DNA of 64,000 nucleotides. It comes from Streptomyces alboniger. Its GTDB lineage: Bacteria > Actinomycetota > Actinomycetes > Streptomycetales > Streptomycetaceae. Made by a program: the position numbers and the translations under genes. How positions within the stretch are numbered: the first letter of the stretch is position 1; every line of letters begins with the position of its first letter. The stretch lies in NCBI RefSeq assembly GCF_008704395.1, contig NZ_CP023695.1, forward strand, positions 2,108,001-2,172,000, in the 5' to 3' direction. The notes under the pieces were generated by a model that worked only from the letters and a program-made list of their open reading frames with translations, did no database searches and had not been told where the DNA came from. Positions 1 to 8,061 of this stretch are shown here, one piece after another.

Positions 1-355
1 AGGCGAGGACGGCCCCGGCGGTCCATATGGAGGGCAGCGTCGGGCCGCCGTCGAGGATCCGCTGGTGCGAGTAGGCCAGCGGCGTGAGCAGGATGCCGGC
101 GATGGCCACGGTCAGGTCGATGACGAGGAACCGCTTGGTGCAGCTCGCGGCGTTCGCCACGCGGGGCAGCGTGCCGATCGTCCAGGCGGCGAGCACGACG
201 AAGTAGGCGATGGCCACCCAGGGGTGGTCGAGCTTCTCGTGCGCCGCCGCGAACAGCCCGATCGCGTACAGCATCGTCAGGACGCGGTAGCCGACGAGCG
301 CGCGCCAGAGCGGCTGCTCGACCGACATCCGCATGACTCTCTCGCGCTTGGCCAT
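1..355 (-). CDS. macS: MacS-type sensor histidine kinase, N-terminal part (truncated by window edge)
   Basis: Only the first 118 codons lie in the window. The protein starts MAKRERVMRMSVEQPLW and continues into hydrophobic segments typical of a polytopic sensor domain: one around residues 20-36, one around 45-62, and one around 74-90. The catalytic kinase part is outside the window. The start is the ATG at 355, preceded by a purine-rich GGTGGGGG stretch. It lies 39 bases downstream of the acyltransferase gene on the same strand, so the two may be cotranscribed. Identification as MacS, the sensor of the MacRS system affecting morphogenesis and actinorhodin in S. coelicolor, rests on my memory of the family sequence and of the neighbouring glucokinase region. 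The membrane-spanning part is seen directly. The kinase function is inferred. Confidence 0.75.
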   Translation of the reverse strand, partial: MAKRERVMRMSVEQPLWRALVGYRVLTMLYAIGLFAAAHEKLDHPWVAIAYFVVLAAWTIGTLPRVANAASCTKRFLVIDLTVAIAGILLTPLAYSHQRILDGGPTLPSIWTAGAVLA

Positions 356-394
356 GTCCCCCACCGCCGTCTTCCCGCCCCTGAACGGACGCGG

Positions 395-1171
395 CTAGGA
401 GCCGGTCCGTTCCTTGTCCCCCGACGTGTCCCCCGCCTTCTCCGCCGCCTTCTCGGCCGCCTTTTCGAGCGCCTTGGCGGCCTTCGCGGCCTCGGTGATC
501 TGGCGCTTCGCGGCCGTCGCGTACATGTCGACGTACTCCTGGCCGGAGAGCTTCATGATCTCGTACATGACCTCGTCGGTCAGCGCCCGCAGCACGAAGC
601 GGTCCTGCTCCATGCCCTGGTAGCGGCGGAAGTCGAGCGGCTTGCCGATGCGGATGCCGGGGCGCATCAGCTTCGGCATCACCTTGCCGGGCGGCTGGAT
701 CTTCTCCGTGTCGATCATGGCCACGGGGAGCACCGGCGCACCGGTGGCGAGCGCCACGCGCGCGAGGCCGCCCGGTTTACCGCGGTAAAGGCGTCCGTCG
801 GGCGAGCGCGTGCCCTCGGGGTAGATGCCGAACAGCTCGCCGCGCTCCAGGACCTCGATGCCGCTCTTGATGGCCGCCTCACCCGCGCCGCGCCCTCCGG
901 AGCGGTCCACGGGAAGCTGGCCGACGCCCTTGAAGAAGGCGGCGGTGAGCTTGCCCTTCACACCGGGCGAGGTGAAGTACTCCGCCTTGGCGATGAAGGT
1001 CACCTTGCGGTCGAGGACCGCGGGGAGGAAGAAGGAGTCCGAGAAGGAGAGGTGGTTGCTCGCCAAAATCGCGGGGCCCTCGGCGGGGACGTTCTCAAGG
1101 CCCTCCACCCAGGGCCTGAAGCCGAGCTTCAGCGGCCCTCCGATGGCAACCTTCATTGCGCCGTAGATCAA
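395..1171 (-). CDS. 1-acyl-sn-glycerol-3-phosphate acyltransferase (PlsC/LPLAT family)
   Basis: 258 residues, normal for a bacterial PlsC-type acyltransferase, which acylates lysophosphatidate in phospholipid synthesis at the membrane. The H(X)4D catalytic motif is NHLSFSD, with H40 and D45. The substrate-binding block IYPEGTRS places E119 in the expected position. The C-terminal tail (about 215-258) is Lys/Ala/Glu rich and probably helical. The start chosen is TTG at 1171, because AGGAGG lies 8 bases upstream. An in-frame ATG at 1156 would be 23 bases from that site. The gene precedes macS on the same strand. A homologue sits beside glk and pimB in corynebacteria and mycobacteria. The exact acyl acceptor cannot be read from sequence. 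Confidence 0.9.
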   Translation of the reverse strand: MIYGAMKVAIGGPLKLGFRPWVEGLENVPAEGPAILASNHLSFSDSFFLPAVLDRKVTFIAKAEYFTSPGVKGKLTAAFFKGVGQLPVDRSGGRGAGEAAIKSGIEVLERGELFGIYPEGTRSPDGRLYRGKPGGLARVALATGAPVLPVAMIDTEKIQPPGKVMPKLMRPGIRIGKPLDFRRYQGMEQDRFVLRALTDEVMYEIMKLSGQEYVDMYATAAKRQITEAAKAAKALEKAAEKAAEKAGDTSGDKERTGS

Positions 1172-1366
1172 ACCGAGTGCCTCCTGTTTCTGTGGATCAG
1201 ACCTTAACCCGGGGTACGGCCAATGGGCCCGACGACCCTGGTCGGTGTCAGTCCGGTCGCGTACGGTGAAGTACTCCTCTCCACTCCTCGCAAGCTGTCA
1301 CCCCCTTTTTTCACACCCCCCTTGCCCCATCAGCCCCGTTGTCACATCTCACGAAGGAGACCGAAG

Positions 1367-2146
1367 GTGCCGGTCCTCCCCGGAGCCGAGCCGTTCCGCC
1401 ACGAAGGCGGCGAGGTCGGCGTCCTGCTCTGCCACGGCTTCACCGGATCCCCGCAGTCGCTGCGCCCCTGGGCCGAGTATCTGGCGGAGCGCGGCCTGAC
1501 CGTCTCGCTGCCGCTCCTTCCCGGGCACGGCACCCGCTGGGAGGACATGCAGGCCACCGGCTGGCAGGACTGGTACGCGGAGGTGGAGCGCGAGCTGCGC
1601 GGCCTCCTGGAGCGGTGCACGCGGGTCTTCGTCTTCGGCCTCTCGATGGGCGGCACGCTCACGCTCCGCCTCGCGGCGAAGCACGGCGACGCCATCAGCG
1701 GCATCGTCCTGGTCAACCCGGCGAACAAGCTGCACGGCCTGTCCCCCTACGCGCTGCCGGTCGCCCGGCACTTCGTACGGACGACGAAGGGCATCGCCAG
1801 CGACATCGCCAAGCCCGGCTCGGTGGAGATCGGCTACGACCGGGTGCCCCTGCACTCCGCGCACTCCATGCGCGTCTTCTTCCGCATGGTCGACGGGGAA
1901 CTGCCGCAGGTGACCCAGCCGTTGCTGCTGCTCCACAGCCCGCGCGACCACGTGGTGCCGCCCGCCGACTCGGCCCGCGTCCTCAGCCGCGTCTCGTCCA
2001 GGGACGTCACGGAGATCCTGCTGGAACAGAGCTACCACGTGGCGACGTTGGACCACGACGCGGACCGGATTTTCGAGGAGAGCTACGCGTTCATCGGCCG
2101 GCTCGCCCCCAGCGTCGGTAAGGAAGGGACGGCCACCGGTGGCTGA
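1367..2146 (+). CDS. alpha/beta hydrolase, carboxylesterase (Est30-like)
   Basis: 259 residues from a GTG at 1367, which has AAGGAGA six bases upstream. The open frame extends further upstream but without a comparable ribosome site. The fold and triad are readable: the oxyanion loop HGFTGSP at 23-29, nucleophile S93 in GLSMGG, acid D194 in SPRDHVVPP, and H224 in SYHVATLDHD. The order and spacing resemble the small carboxylesterase/monoacylglycerol lipase group represented by Geobacillus Est30. There is no signal peptide, so the enzyme is probably cytosolic and acts on short- or medium-chain esters. The stop overlaps the next gene's GTG start by eight bases, so the two are likely translationally coupled. 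The natural substrate is unknown. Confidence 0.88.
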   Translation: MPVLPGAEPFRHEGGEVGVLLCHGFTGSPQSLRPWAEYLAERGLTVSLPLLPGHGTRWEDMQATGWQDWYAEVERELRGLLERCTRVFVFGLSMGGTLTLRLAAKHGDAISGIVLVNPANKLHGLSPYALPVARHFVRTTKGIASDIAKPGSVEIGYDRVPLHSAHSMRVFFRMVDGELPQVTQPLLLLHSPRDHVVPPADSARVLSRVSSRDVTEILLEQSYHVATLDHDADRIFEESYAFIGRLAPSVGKEGTATGG

Positions 2147-2828
2147 GCACGAGGCGGACCGCGACGAGAGCCGCGACGAGAGCCGCGAGCCCGAGAAGAA
2201 CCGCGAGCCCGACAAGGGCGCCGAGAAGAGCGCCGAGAAGAACAAGGTGCCCGGCGACGACGGGCTGCCGCTGGACGAGGACGCCGCTTGGCAGGCGATC
2301 GTCGCGGGGTACGGCGAGGAGCCCGCGGATCCGCCGGGCGCGAAGCCCTTCAAGTCGGTCGAGGACCTGGCGCTTCTGGAGCCCGAGAGCAACGGCCCGG
2401 CGGGCGCCGCCCCCACGCAGGACGGCCCCGCGAAAGACGCCCCCGACGCCGAGTCCGGCCCGGGACCCGGCGCCGACAAGCCGCTCGGCAGCTCCGTCTC
2501 CTTCGCTCCCGGCGTCGGCGGACCGCGCGACTACACCGCCCCGGAGCCCTCCGAGGACGACTTCGACGCGGACGACGAGGGGCACTTCGTGCCTCCGGAG
2601 CCGCCGGGGCTGCCCGAGGCGGACGTGACGGCCAAGTTCGCCTGGCTCGCGGTGCTCGGCGGCCCGCTCCTCATCCTGCTCGCGGTGCTGTTCGGCTGGC
2701 AGATGACGTGGTGGCTGACCACGCTCGGCCTCGGCGGCTTCCTGGGCGGCTTCGCCACGCTCGTCATGCGGATGAACAGCGGTGACGAGGACGAGGACGA
2801 CGACCCGGGACGCGGCGCCGTCGTCTGA
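2139..2828 (+). CDS. acidic membrane-anchored protein of unknown function
   Basis: 229 residues from a GTG at 2139 that overlaps the end of the esterase gene. The first 45 residues are a low-complexity run of Asp/Glu/Arg/Lys with DESR and EPEKN-like repeats. A Pro/Gly/Asp-rich disordered stretch follows to about residue 160. Two hydrophobic helices then occur around 165-185 and 190-212, and the protein ends in a run of Glu/Asp before GRGAVV. The long charged N-terminus is probably cytosolic. No catalytic motif is visible and I cannot assign a function. Coupling to the esterase suggests a shared envelope or lipid role, but that is only inference from position. The gene ends inside a short tandem repeat. 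Confidence 0.8.
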   Translation: MAEHEADRDESRDESREPEKNREPDKGAEKSAEKNKVPGDDGLPLDEDAAWQAIVAGYGEEPADPPGAKPFKSVEDLALLEPESNGPAGAAPTQDGPAKDAPDAESGPGPGADKPLGSSVSFAPGVGGPRDYTAPEPSEDDFDADDEGHFVPPEPPGLPEADVTAKFAWLAVLGGPLLILLAVLFGWQMTWWLTTLGLGGFLGGFATLVMRMNSGDEDEDDDPGRGAVV

Positions 2829-2890
2829 GCCTCACCGCTCCACGAGCCTCACCACAGCACGAGCCTCACCACAGCACGAGCCTCACCGCG
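2827..2890. repeat. 17-bp tandem repeat, about 3.7 copies, between convergent genes
   Basis: The unit GAGCCTCACCACAGCAC occurs at 2844-2860 and 2861-2877, with a diverged copy at 2827-2843 and a partial copy from 2878. The array begins at the stop codon of the membrane-protein gene and runs into the stop codon of the convergent nuclease gene at 2883. It fills the whole 54-base gap, and there is no obvious hairpin terminator. Confidence 0.85.
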
Positions 2891-3647
2891 CGGCGGGAAC
2901 CTTGAGGGCGGCCAGGACCGGCAGATGGTCCGTGGCCGCCCTCAGGTCCTCCTCCGTCACTCCGGGCAGCCCCAACGGCACACCGCAGCCGAGCACTTCG
3001 ACGCCCGGCGTGGCGAAGAGCGCGTCGATGCGCTGGTGCGGATCTCCGGGCGTCGAGGTGTTCTCGCCGCCCCAGGGCCGCGCCACCCAGCAGTCCTGGA
3101 GCGCGGCGGCCAGCCTTTTGAACGTACGGCCGCCAGGACGCTCATTGAGGTCGCCGCCCGCGACCGCGTGCTCCACGCCGAGCCCGGCGAGCCGCTCCAG
3201 CAGCATCCCGCCCTGCGCGTACCGCTCGTCGGATTGCAGGCTCAGGTGACAGCTCAGGACGCCGAGCCGGGCGCCCCCGAAACGGACGACCGCCGTCGCG
3301 AAGCCGCGCCGGTGCAGCCCCGGGGTGAGGGGCAGCAGCACGTCCTCGGTGCTCTCCACGGTCGCCCGGAGCGAGCAGAGCAGCGCGGGTCCGGACGCGG
3401 TGCCGCCCCCGGAGAGGATCACCAGGTCGGCCGCGCGCGCGAGACGGGCCAGCTTCTTGCGCCAGCGGAAGAACCGCGGCGCCTCCTGGACCAGGACGAG
3501 GTCGGGGGCGCAGGCGGCGATGACCCGGGCGAGCGCGTCGGTGTCGTCGCGCATCGAGCGGATGTTGTAGCTGAGCACCCGGACGACGGCGGAACCGTCG
3601 GATTCGGTGCGCGAGTTGGGGAGCGAGGAGGTCGAACTCGTCGGCAT
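2883..3647 (-). CDS. endonuclease/exonuclease/phosphatase (EEP) family protein
   Basis: 254 residues from the ATG at 3647. The EEP (DNase I-like) landmarks are in order: LSYNIRS near residue 28, LVLVQE near 50, GGDLNE (catalytic Asp/Asn) near 165, and TDHLPV (catalytic Asp-His) near 240. The family hydrolyses phosphodiester or phosphoester bonds in nucleic acids, phosphoinositides or sphingolipids with a divalent metal. Which substrate applies here cannot be told. There is no clear signal peptide. The frame stays open far upstream, but the start is supported by a TATCTT box that ends seven bases before the ATG, which suggests a leaderless message. The gene converges with the esterase pair through the tandem repeat. 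Confidence 0.82.
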   Translation of the reverse strand: MPTSSTSSLPNSRTESDGSAVVRVLSYNIRSMRDDTDALARVIAACAPDLVLVQEAPRFFRWRKKLARLARAADLVILSGGGTASGPALLCSLRATVESTEDVLLPLTPGLHRRGFATAVVRFGGARLGVLSCHLSLQSDERYAQGGMLLERLAGLGVEHAVAGGDLNERPGGRTFKRLAAALQDCWVARPWGGENTSTPGDPHQRIDALFATPGVEVLGCGVPLGLPGVTEEDLRAATDHLPVLAALKVPAAR

Positions 3648-3654
3648 GGCGATC

Positions 3655-3660
3655 AAGATA
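3655..3660 (-). promoter_or_regulatory. candidate -10 box for the EEP gene (leaderless start)
   Basis: On the minus strand the hexamer TATCTT fits the TAnnnT pattern and ends seven bases before the ATG at 3647, placing transcription start at or next to the start codon. No convincing -35 hexamer is visible. Confidence 0.4.
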
Positions 3661-3684
3661 CGCGAACGCGGGACGGCGATACGC

Positions 3685-3726
3685 GAACGCCGGCCGGGCT
3701 GGGGAGATCCAGTCCGGCCGGCGTTC
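3685..3726. terminator. long inverted repeat / terminator after glkA
   Basis: Perfect 13-base arms (GAACGCCGGCCGG at 3685-3697 and its complement at 3714-3726) enclose a second small stem, CTGG/CCAG. The element lies 43 bases beyond the glkA stop codon and before the EEP gene. Its sequence, including the GAGGACGAG that follows, looks like a palindrome family I know to be frequent in Streptomyces intergenic regions. Confidence 0.65.
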
Positions 3727-3768
3727 GAGGACGAGCGCAGCGCGATCGACGGCGCTAGGAGCGCGGGG

Positions 3769-4722
3769 TCACATGACCGGGTCGGGCTCCCGTGCCAGGT
3801 CCGCCGCGCCGACCAGACCCGCCTTGTTGCCCAGCTGGGCGGCGATGACCTGGGCCTCGGGGCGCCAGGCGGCGCCGACGAGCCAGCGCTTGAAGGACTT
3901 GCGGATCGGGTCGAGGACCAGCTCGCCCTCGTCCGAGAGGCCGCCGCCGACGATGAACGCCGACGGGTCGAAGAGCGACGCCAGGTCGGCGAGGCCGGCG
4001 CCCGCCCAGCGGGCCAGCTCGCGGTAGGAGTCGATGGCGACGGCGTCGCCCTGCCGCGCGGCCATCGAGATGTGCTTGCCCTCGATGCCGTCGGGGGTGC
4101 CGTCACCCAGCGAGAGGAGGTACTCCGCGTTCTCGGGTGTCGCGTTGGCCCGCTGGCGGGCGTAGCGCACGAGGGCGCGCCCGGAGGCGTACTGCTCCCA
4201 GCAGCCCTGGCTGCCGCAGCCGCAGAGCAGCCCGTCCGGGACCATCCGGATGTGGCCGAACTCGGCGGCCACGCCGAAGTGGCCGCGGCGCAGCTTGTTG
4301 CCGATGATGATGCCGCCGCCGAGGCCGGTGCCGAGCGTGATGCAGATGACGTTGCGGTGGCCCTTGCCGCCGCCGAACCTGTACTCGCCCCAGGCGGCCG
4401 CGTTGGCGTCGTTCTCCACGACGACCGGCAGACCGACGCGCCTTTCGACCTCGTCCTTGAGCGGCTCCTGCCGCCAGTCGATGTTCGGCGCGAAGTAGAC
4501 CGTGGAGCGCTGGCGGTTGACGTAACCGGCGGCGCCGATGCCCACGCCGACGATCTCGTGTCCGGCCCGCGCGCCTTCCACGGCGGAGGCGATCGCGTCG
4601 ACGATGGCCTCGGACGTTCCGGGGGTCGGCACCTTGAAGGTCGAGAGGATGTTGCCGTCCTCGTCGACCACTCCGGCCGCGATCTTGGTGCCGCCGATGT
4701 CGACGCCGATGGTGAGTCCCAT
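3769..4722 (-). CDS. glkA: ROK-family glucokinase
   Basis: 317 residues, the length I recall for S. coelicolor GlkA. It phosphorylates glucose with ATP in the cytosol and in Streptomyces is also needed for glucose repression. The ATP-binding phosphate-1 loop DIGGTKIAAG is at residues 8-17. The catalytic Asp is D105 in VVENDANAA. The ROK zinc site is complete: H157 in EFGHI and C167, C169, C174 in CGCGSQGC. The start is the ATG at 4722, with GAGGG five bases upstream. The open frame beyond it has no ribosome site and poor codon character. It follows the small acidic protein gene 4776-5240 on the same strand, an arrangement described in S. coelicolor as SCO2127-glk. Confidence 0.95.
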   Translation of the reverse strand: MGLTIGVDIGGTKIAAGVVDEDGNILSTFKVPTPGTSEAIVDAIASAVEGARAGHEIVGVGIGAAGYVNRQRSTVYFAPNIDWRQEPLKDEVERRVGLPVVVENDANAAAWGEYRFGGGKGHRNVICITLGTGLGGGIIIGNKLRRGHFGVAAEFGHIRMVPDGLLCGCGSQGCWEQYASGRALVRYARQRANATPENAEYLLSLGDGTPDGIEGKHISMAARQGDAVAIDSYRELARWAGAGLADLASLFDPSAFIVGGGLSDEGELVLDPIRKSFKRWLVGAAWRPEAQVIAAQLGNKAGLVGAADLAREPDPVM

Positions 4723-4775
4723 GAATCCCTCAGTTCGATCGAACCCCGCTAGGGCCACCGTACCCGAGGGGGGGG

Positions 4776-5240
4776 TCAGTCGAGATCTATGTGTTCCCCG
4801 GGTGCGGGGCCGTCGTCCTTGCGGTCGGGGCCGGGTGCGGGGGTGCCCGGGGTGTCGCCGCGGGTCCAGCGGCCCTCCTGGCCGCGGGCCGCCGAGCGGT
4901 AGGCGGCGAGCAGCTCGGAGCCTGCGGCGGCGAGGTGGTCGAAGACGTCGGGGTTGCGCTCGATGACCGGCTCGACCGCGGCCTTCGCCTGCTGGACGAC
5001 CTGCTTCACGGTCTGCTCGACGACGCCCTGGCCGACCGCGCCGAGCAGTGGTGCCTGGAGCCCGGAGAGCTTCTCGGAGACGGCGTCGACGAGCTTGCGC
5101 AGCTCCTCGGCGGCCGTGCCGGGCTGCGGCCCGTACTGGGCGCGGCGGCGGGCCTGTTCCGCCGCGAGGTCCTCGGCGCACGCCTGCTCCCAGGCGTCGG
5201 CGTCGGCTTCGGGGGCTTCGCGCCCGGTGGCATCGCTCAT
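4776..5240 (-). CDS. DUF5304-like acidic protein upstream of glkA (SCO2127-like)
   Basis: 154 residues, acidic at both ends. The central part, about residues 45-120, is alpha-helical and amphipathic: TAAEELRKLVDAVSEKL, then a Val/Gln-rich helix and a Leu/Ala-rich helix. There is no signal peptide, membrane segment or catalytic motif. It lies 53 bases upstream of glkA on the same strand and is probably cotranscribed with it. The equivalent S. coelicolor gene, SCO2127, has been linked in the literature to restoration of glucose kinase activity and carbon catabolite repression and to an interaction with BldKB. I recall this rather than see it here. The assignment to DUF5304 is from memory of the family. 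Confidence 0.78.
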   Translation of the reverse strand: MSDATGREAPEADADAWEQACAEDLAAEQARRRAQYGPQPGTAAEELRKLVDAVSEKLSGLQAPLLGAVGQGVVEQTVKQVVQQAKAAVEPVIERNPDVFDHLAAAGSELLAAYRSAARGQEGRWTRGDTPGTPAPGPDRKDDGPAPGEHIDLD

Positions 5241-5274
5241 ACCACTCGACGTTACCCGAATGGGGGTACCCCGT

Positions 5275-6435
5275 TCACCGTCCTTGCGGCCACAGGTCCG
5301 GGTCGGGCGCGAACCGCACTCTCAGCTCGCCCTCGCGCAGCCCGGCCCCGGCGACCGTGCAGCGGCGCAGCGCGGACGGCAGGGTGACGATGCGGCGGTG
5401 GGCCCCGGCGGTGACGACGAGCTCGTCACCGCGCCGGATCAGGCCGAGCTGCTCGCGTACGGCGCCGGGGAGCGGGATGTGCCAGACGTACGCGTGTCCG
5501 TCCTCGTCGGCGGGCGCCCGGGTGACGGGCCACTCGATGGGATCGGAGGCGGCGGTGGGGGCGGGCACGCGCAGGGCGGTGAGGTCGTCGGCGCCGCGCG
5601 GGTCGTGGCCGAGGTGGCGGACCCTGCCGACCTGCTCGTACGTGGCGTCCCACTCGTCCAGCGTCTTGTGCTGCTGCGCGCAGAGCGCCGCCAGCCAGGT
5701 GTCCGTGGAGGCATCGGGCAGGACGCGGTTGGCGATCAGGAGGTCGGTGCGCAGGCCCTGGAGGGCGAGGCCGGTGGCGGTGGCGGCGACGGCGTCGGCG
5801 CCCGCGGGGCCCGGCTCGGCGACCAGGCGCACGGTGGTGGTGGGGGCCTCGACCACGGCCTGGGCGGCGGCGAGTTCGGCTTCCCCGCGGGCGGCGGTCT
5901 CGTACATCCAGGCGGCGGGCATCGGGACGCCGGCGAGGCGGCCGAGCATGGGGCGCAGCGCGCGGGCGGCCTGCCGCTCGGGCGGCAGGAGCCTGCGCAG
6001 ATAGCGGCGCAGCTGCTCGGGCAGGGCGAGGAGCGCGAGGGCTTCGGGGGCGGGCGGCAGGTCGACGACCACGGTGTCGTGGGCTCCCTCGCCCGCGGCG
6101 TCGCGCAGGGCGCGCAGCAGGGCCAGTTCGACGCTGCCGGGCAGCGGGGTCAGCTCCTCGCCGTCGAGCCGCTCGGCGCCGAGCAGGTCGAGGGCGGAGG
6201 CGGCGCGTTCCTGGAGGGCGAGCAGGTCGTCCCGGAAGCGGTCGGCGGGCGCCAGGTGCCGCACGGTGAGCCCGGGGTGCGCGTCCGTGCCGCCGAGCAC
6301 CGCGCGCAGGGTGTCGGTGCGGTCGGCGCCGATCACCAGCGTGCGGTGTCCTGAGCGCGCGGCGGCGAGCGCCGTGGCGGCGGCGACGGTGGTCCGTCCG
6401 GAGCCGCCGGGGCCGGTGACGAGGAGGGTGCGCAT
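5275..6435 (-). CDS. ArsA-like P-loop ATPase
   Basis: 386 residues starting with the deviant Walker A motif GPGGSGRTTVAAATA at 8-22, characteristic of the ArsA/Get3 branch. A Walker B-like VVVDLPPAPEAL segment occurs near 145. The last 90 residues contain VWHIPLPG and DELVVTAGAHRR, which look like the small beta-rich (HSP20-like) domain often at the C-terminus of actinobacterial ArsA homologues. There are no Cys pairs for arsenite, so a resistance role is unlikely. A related gene, followed by a SRPBCC gene, is adjacent to plsC and fadD15 in Mycobacterium (Rv2184c-Rv2185c, from memory). The partner or cargo is unknown. The start is the ATG at 6435. Confidence 0.8.
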   Translation of the reverse strand: MRTLLVTGPGGSGRTTVAAATALAAARSGHRTLVIGADRTDTLRAVLGGTDAHPGLTVRHLAPADRFRDDLLALQERAASALDLLGAERLDGEELTPLPGSVELALLRALRDAAGEGAHDTVVVDLPPAPEALALLALPEQLRRYLRRLLPPERQAARALRPMLGRLAGVPMPAAWMYETAARGEAELAAAQAVVEAPTTTVRLVAEPGPAGADAVAATATGLALQGLRTDLLIANRVLPDASTDTWLAALCAQQHKTLDEWDATYEQVGRVRHLGHDPRGADDLTALRVPAPTAASDPIEWPVTRAPADEDGHAYVWHIPLPGAVREQLGLIRRGDELVVTAGAHRRIVTLPSALRRCTVAGAGLREGELRVRFAPDPDLWPQGR

Positions 6436-6485
6436 AACGCTGAACCGTACGTCAACGGCGCTCCCGCGCCGCGGGAGGCGTCAGC

Positions 6486-6926
6486 TCACGCCTCCCTGGA
6501 CTCCACCCGCTTCTTCAGTCCCGCCAGGGCCCGGTCGATGATGACCTTCTCGGCCTTGCGCTTGATCATGCCGAGCATGGGGATCTTGACGTCCACGATC
6601 AGCTTGTAGGTGACCTCGGTGCCGGAGGCCGTGGGCTTCAGGAGGTAGGAGCCGTCCAGGGAGCGCAGCATCTGGGACTTGACGAGGGTCCAGCTGACTT
6701 CGTTGTCCCCGGTCCAGGTGTAGCCGAGCGTCTGGTCGTCCTTGATCGCGCCCGCGTCCATGACCAGGCGGACCTCCTTGGCGCGGCCCTGCTCGTCGGT
6801 GGCGAGGACCTCGGCCTCCTTCACCTCTCCGGTCCAGTCCGGGTAGCGAGCGAAGTCGGCGATCACTCCCATGACCTCGGCCGGGGCCGCCTCGATCGTG
6901 ATGCTCGAGCTGGTGTGTTCCGCCAT
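6486..6926 (-). CDS. SRPBCC-family protein (polyketide cyclase/START-like fold)
   Basis: 146 residues from the ATG at 6926, preceded by GGAGGAG nine bases upstream. The N-terminus SSITIEAAPAEVMGVIADF and the following ARYPDWTGEV are typical of SRPBCC coenzyme Q-binding/START-like proteins, which form a hydrophobic ligand cavity. The helix at the C-terminus (KAEKVIIDRALAGLKKRV) closes the pocket in the family. There is no catalytic residue to read, so the ligand is unknown. It is 50 bases upstream of the ArsA-like ATPase gene on the same strand. The same pair occurs in mycobacteria, so they may act together, possibly in lipid handling. That last point is inference. Confidence 0.82.
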   Translation of the reverse strand: MAEHTSSSITIEAAPAEVMGVIADFARYPDWTGEVKEAEVLATDEQGRAKEVRLVMDAGAIKDDQTLGYTWTGDNEVSWTLVKSQMLRSLDGSYLLKPTASGTEVTYKLIVDVKIPMLGMIKRKAEKVIIDRALAGLKKRVESREA

Positions 6927-6993
6927 CGCTGTGGCTCCTCCAGATGCGGTCCGGTGCGGCTCTACCGCGTGAAGGCTACCGCGCGCCACGGAG

Positions 6994-7764
6994 TCACCAC
7001 TCCAGGGCCCAGGGTCTGCCGGACCCGGCGAAGTGGCCCACGTTCACGCACTCCGTCGCGCCGACGCGCATGCGCCGGACCAGGGGCTGGTGGACGTGGC
7101 CGAAGAGCGCGTACTTCGGGCGTGTGGAGCGGATCGCGTCGAGCAGGGCCCGGCTGCCGCGCTCGAAGCGGCGGGCGACGGTGTCGTAGAGGAGTTCGGG
7201 GACGTCCGGGGGGATGTGGGTGCACAGGACGTCGACCTCGCCGACCGCCTCGATCTTGGCGGCGTACTCCTCGTCGCTGATCTCGTACGGCGTACGCATC
7301 GGGGTGCGCAGGCCCCCGCCGACGAAGCCGAAGACGCGTCCGCCGATCTCGACGCGCTCGCCGTCGAGGACGGTGGTGCCGGGCCCGGCGTATTCAGGCC
7401 ACAAGGCCGGCATGTCGACGTTGCCGTAGGTGGCGTACGTGGGGGTGGGGAAGGCGGCGAAGAGTTCCGCGTACTGCTTGCGGACCGCGCTCTCGACCGC
7501 AGGGCCGCGGTCGACGCCCGCCCACAGCCGCCTGCCGAACTCCCTGGCCTCCTCGAAGCGGCGGGCGGTGCGCAGCTCCACCAGCCTGGTCGCGTTCGCC
7601 GCGCCGAAGAGGTCGGGGAAGATGCCACGCGCGTGGTCGGCGTAGTCGAGGAAGAGCACGAGGTCGCCGAGGCAGACGAGCGCGTCGGCGCCGTCCCCCG
7701 CGCGGGCGAGGTCCGCCGCGTTGCCGTGCACGTCACTGACCACGTTGACCCGGAAAGCTGGCAT
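6994..7764 (-). CDS. metallophosphoesterase
   Basis: 256 residues. The calcineurin-like metal motifs are VVSDVHGNAADL near the N-terminus (DxH), VCLGDLVLF (GDxxD-like) near residue 33, YGNVDMP (GNxD) near 130, CTHIPPD near 190 (H), and FGHVHQP (GHxH) near 225. The enzyme should hydrolyse a phosphoester with two metal ions in the cytosol, but the substrate is unknown. The ATG at 7764 is chosen because TAGGGT ends seven bases upstream, a leaderless arrangement. A GTG three codons earlier is possible. The SRPBCC gene starts 67 bases downstream on the same strand. Confidence 0.85.
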   Translation of the reverse strand: MPAFRVNVVSDVHGNAADLARAGDGADALVCLGDLVLFLDYADHARGIFPDLFGAANATRLVELRTARRFEEAREFGRRLWAGVDRGPAVESAVRKQYAELFAAFPTPTYATYGNVDMPALWPEYAGPGTTVLDGERVEIGGRVFGFVGGGLRTPMRTPYEISDEEYAAKIEAVGEVDVLCTHIPPDVPELLYDTVARRFERGSRALLDAIRSTRPKYALFGHVHQPLVRRMRVGATECVNVGHFAGSGRPWALEW

Positions 7765-7771
7765 GCCGATC

Positions 7772-7777
7772 ACCCTA
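7772..7777 (-). promoter_or_regulatory. candidate -10 box, leaderless metallophosphoesterase gene
   Basis: Minus-strand TAGGGT ends seven bases before the ATG at 7764, so transcription probably starts at the start codon. The 297-base divergent region from here to the acyl-CoA ligase start at 8062 otherwise shows only a ribosome site at its right end. A TACTGT at about 7858 could be a -10 for the ligase. Confidence 0.4.
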
Positions 7778-8061
7778 GGACGGGTGTCCGGCGGGCGGTA
7801 GGGGCGGGGGCGGCGGCCGGACCTGCGGTTACTTCCGAGTCGGGAAGGCGGTGGCGTACTGTGCGGTTCAGACCAACGGCGACGTGTGACGCACCGAACA
7901 TCTGGGGCCGCCCCCCTACCGAACAAGCCATACCGATGGGTAACGTCCGGGCAGTCCAGTAGTGCTCAGCCCCCACTCGACTGAGCGCCTGCCCGATCTT
8001 GGACCGCACCGTCGCAGCACACAACGTCGTGGCGCCGGCGCCCTATGTAGGAGCAGCAGTC

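Noticed and set aside
2883..4106. Longer EEP protein extending into the glkA region
   Set aside because: The extension reads Arg/Ser/Pro-rich shadow sequence of glkA; the family domain starts just after 3647.
5010..5240. Alternative frame in the glkA-adjacent gene
   Set aside because: Pro/Arg/Ser-rich shadow of the DUF5304-like frame, which has the better codon bias and helix pattern.
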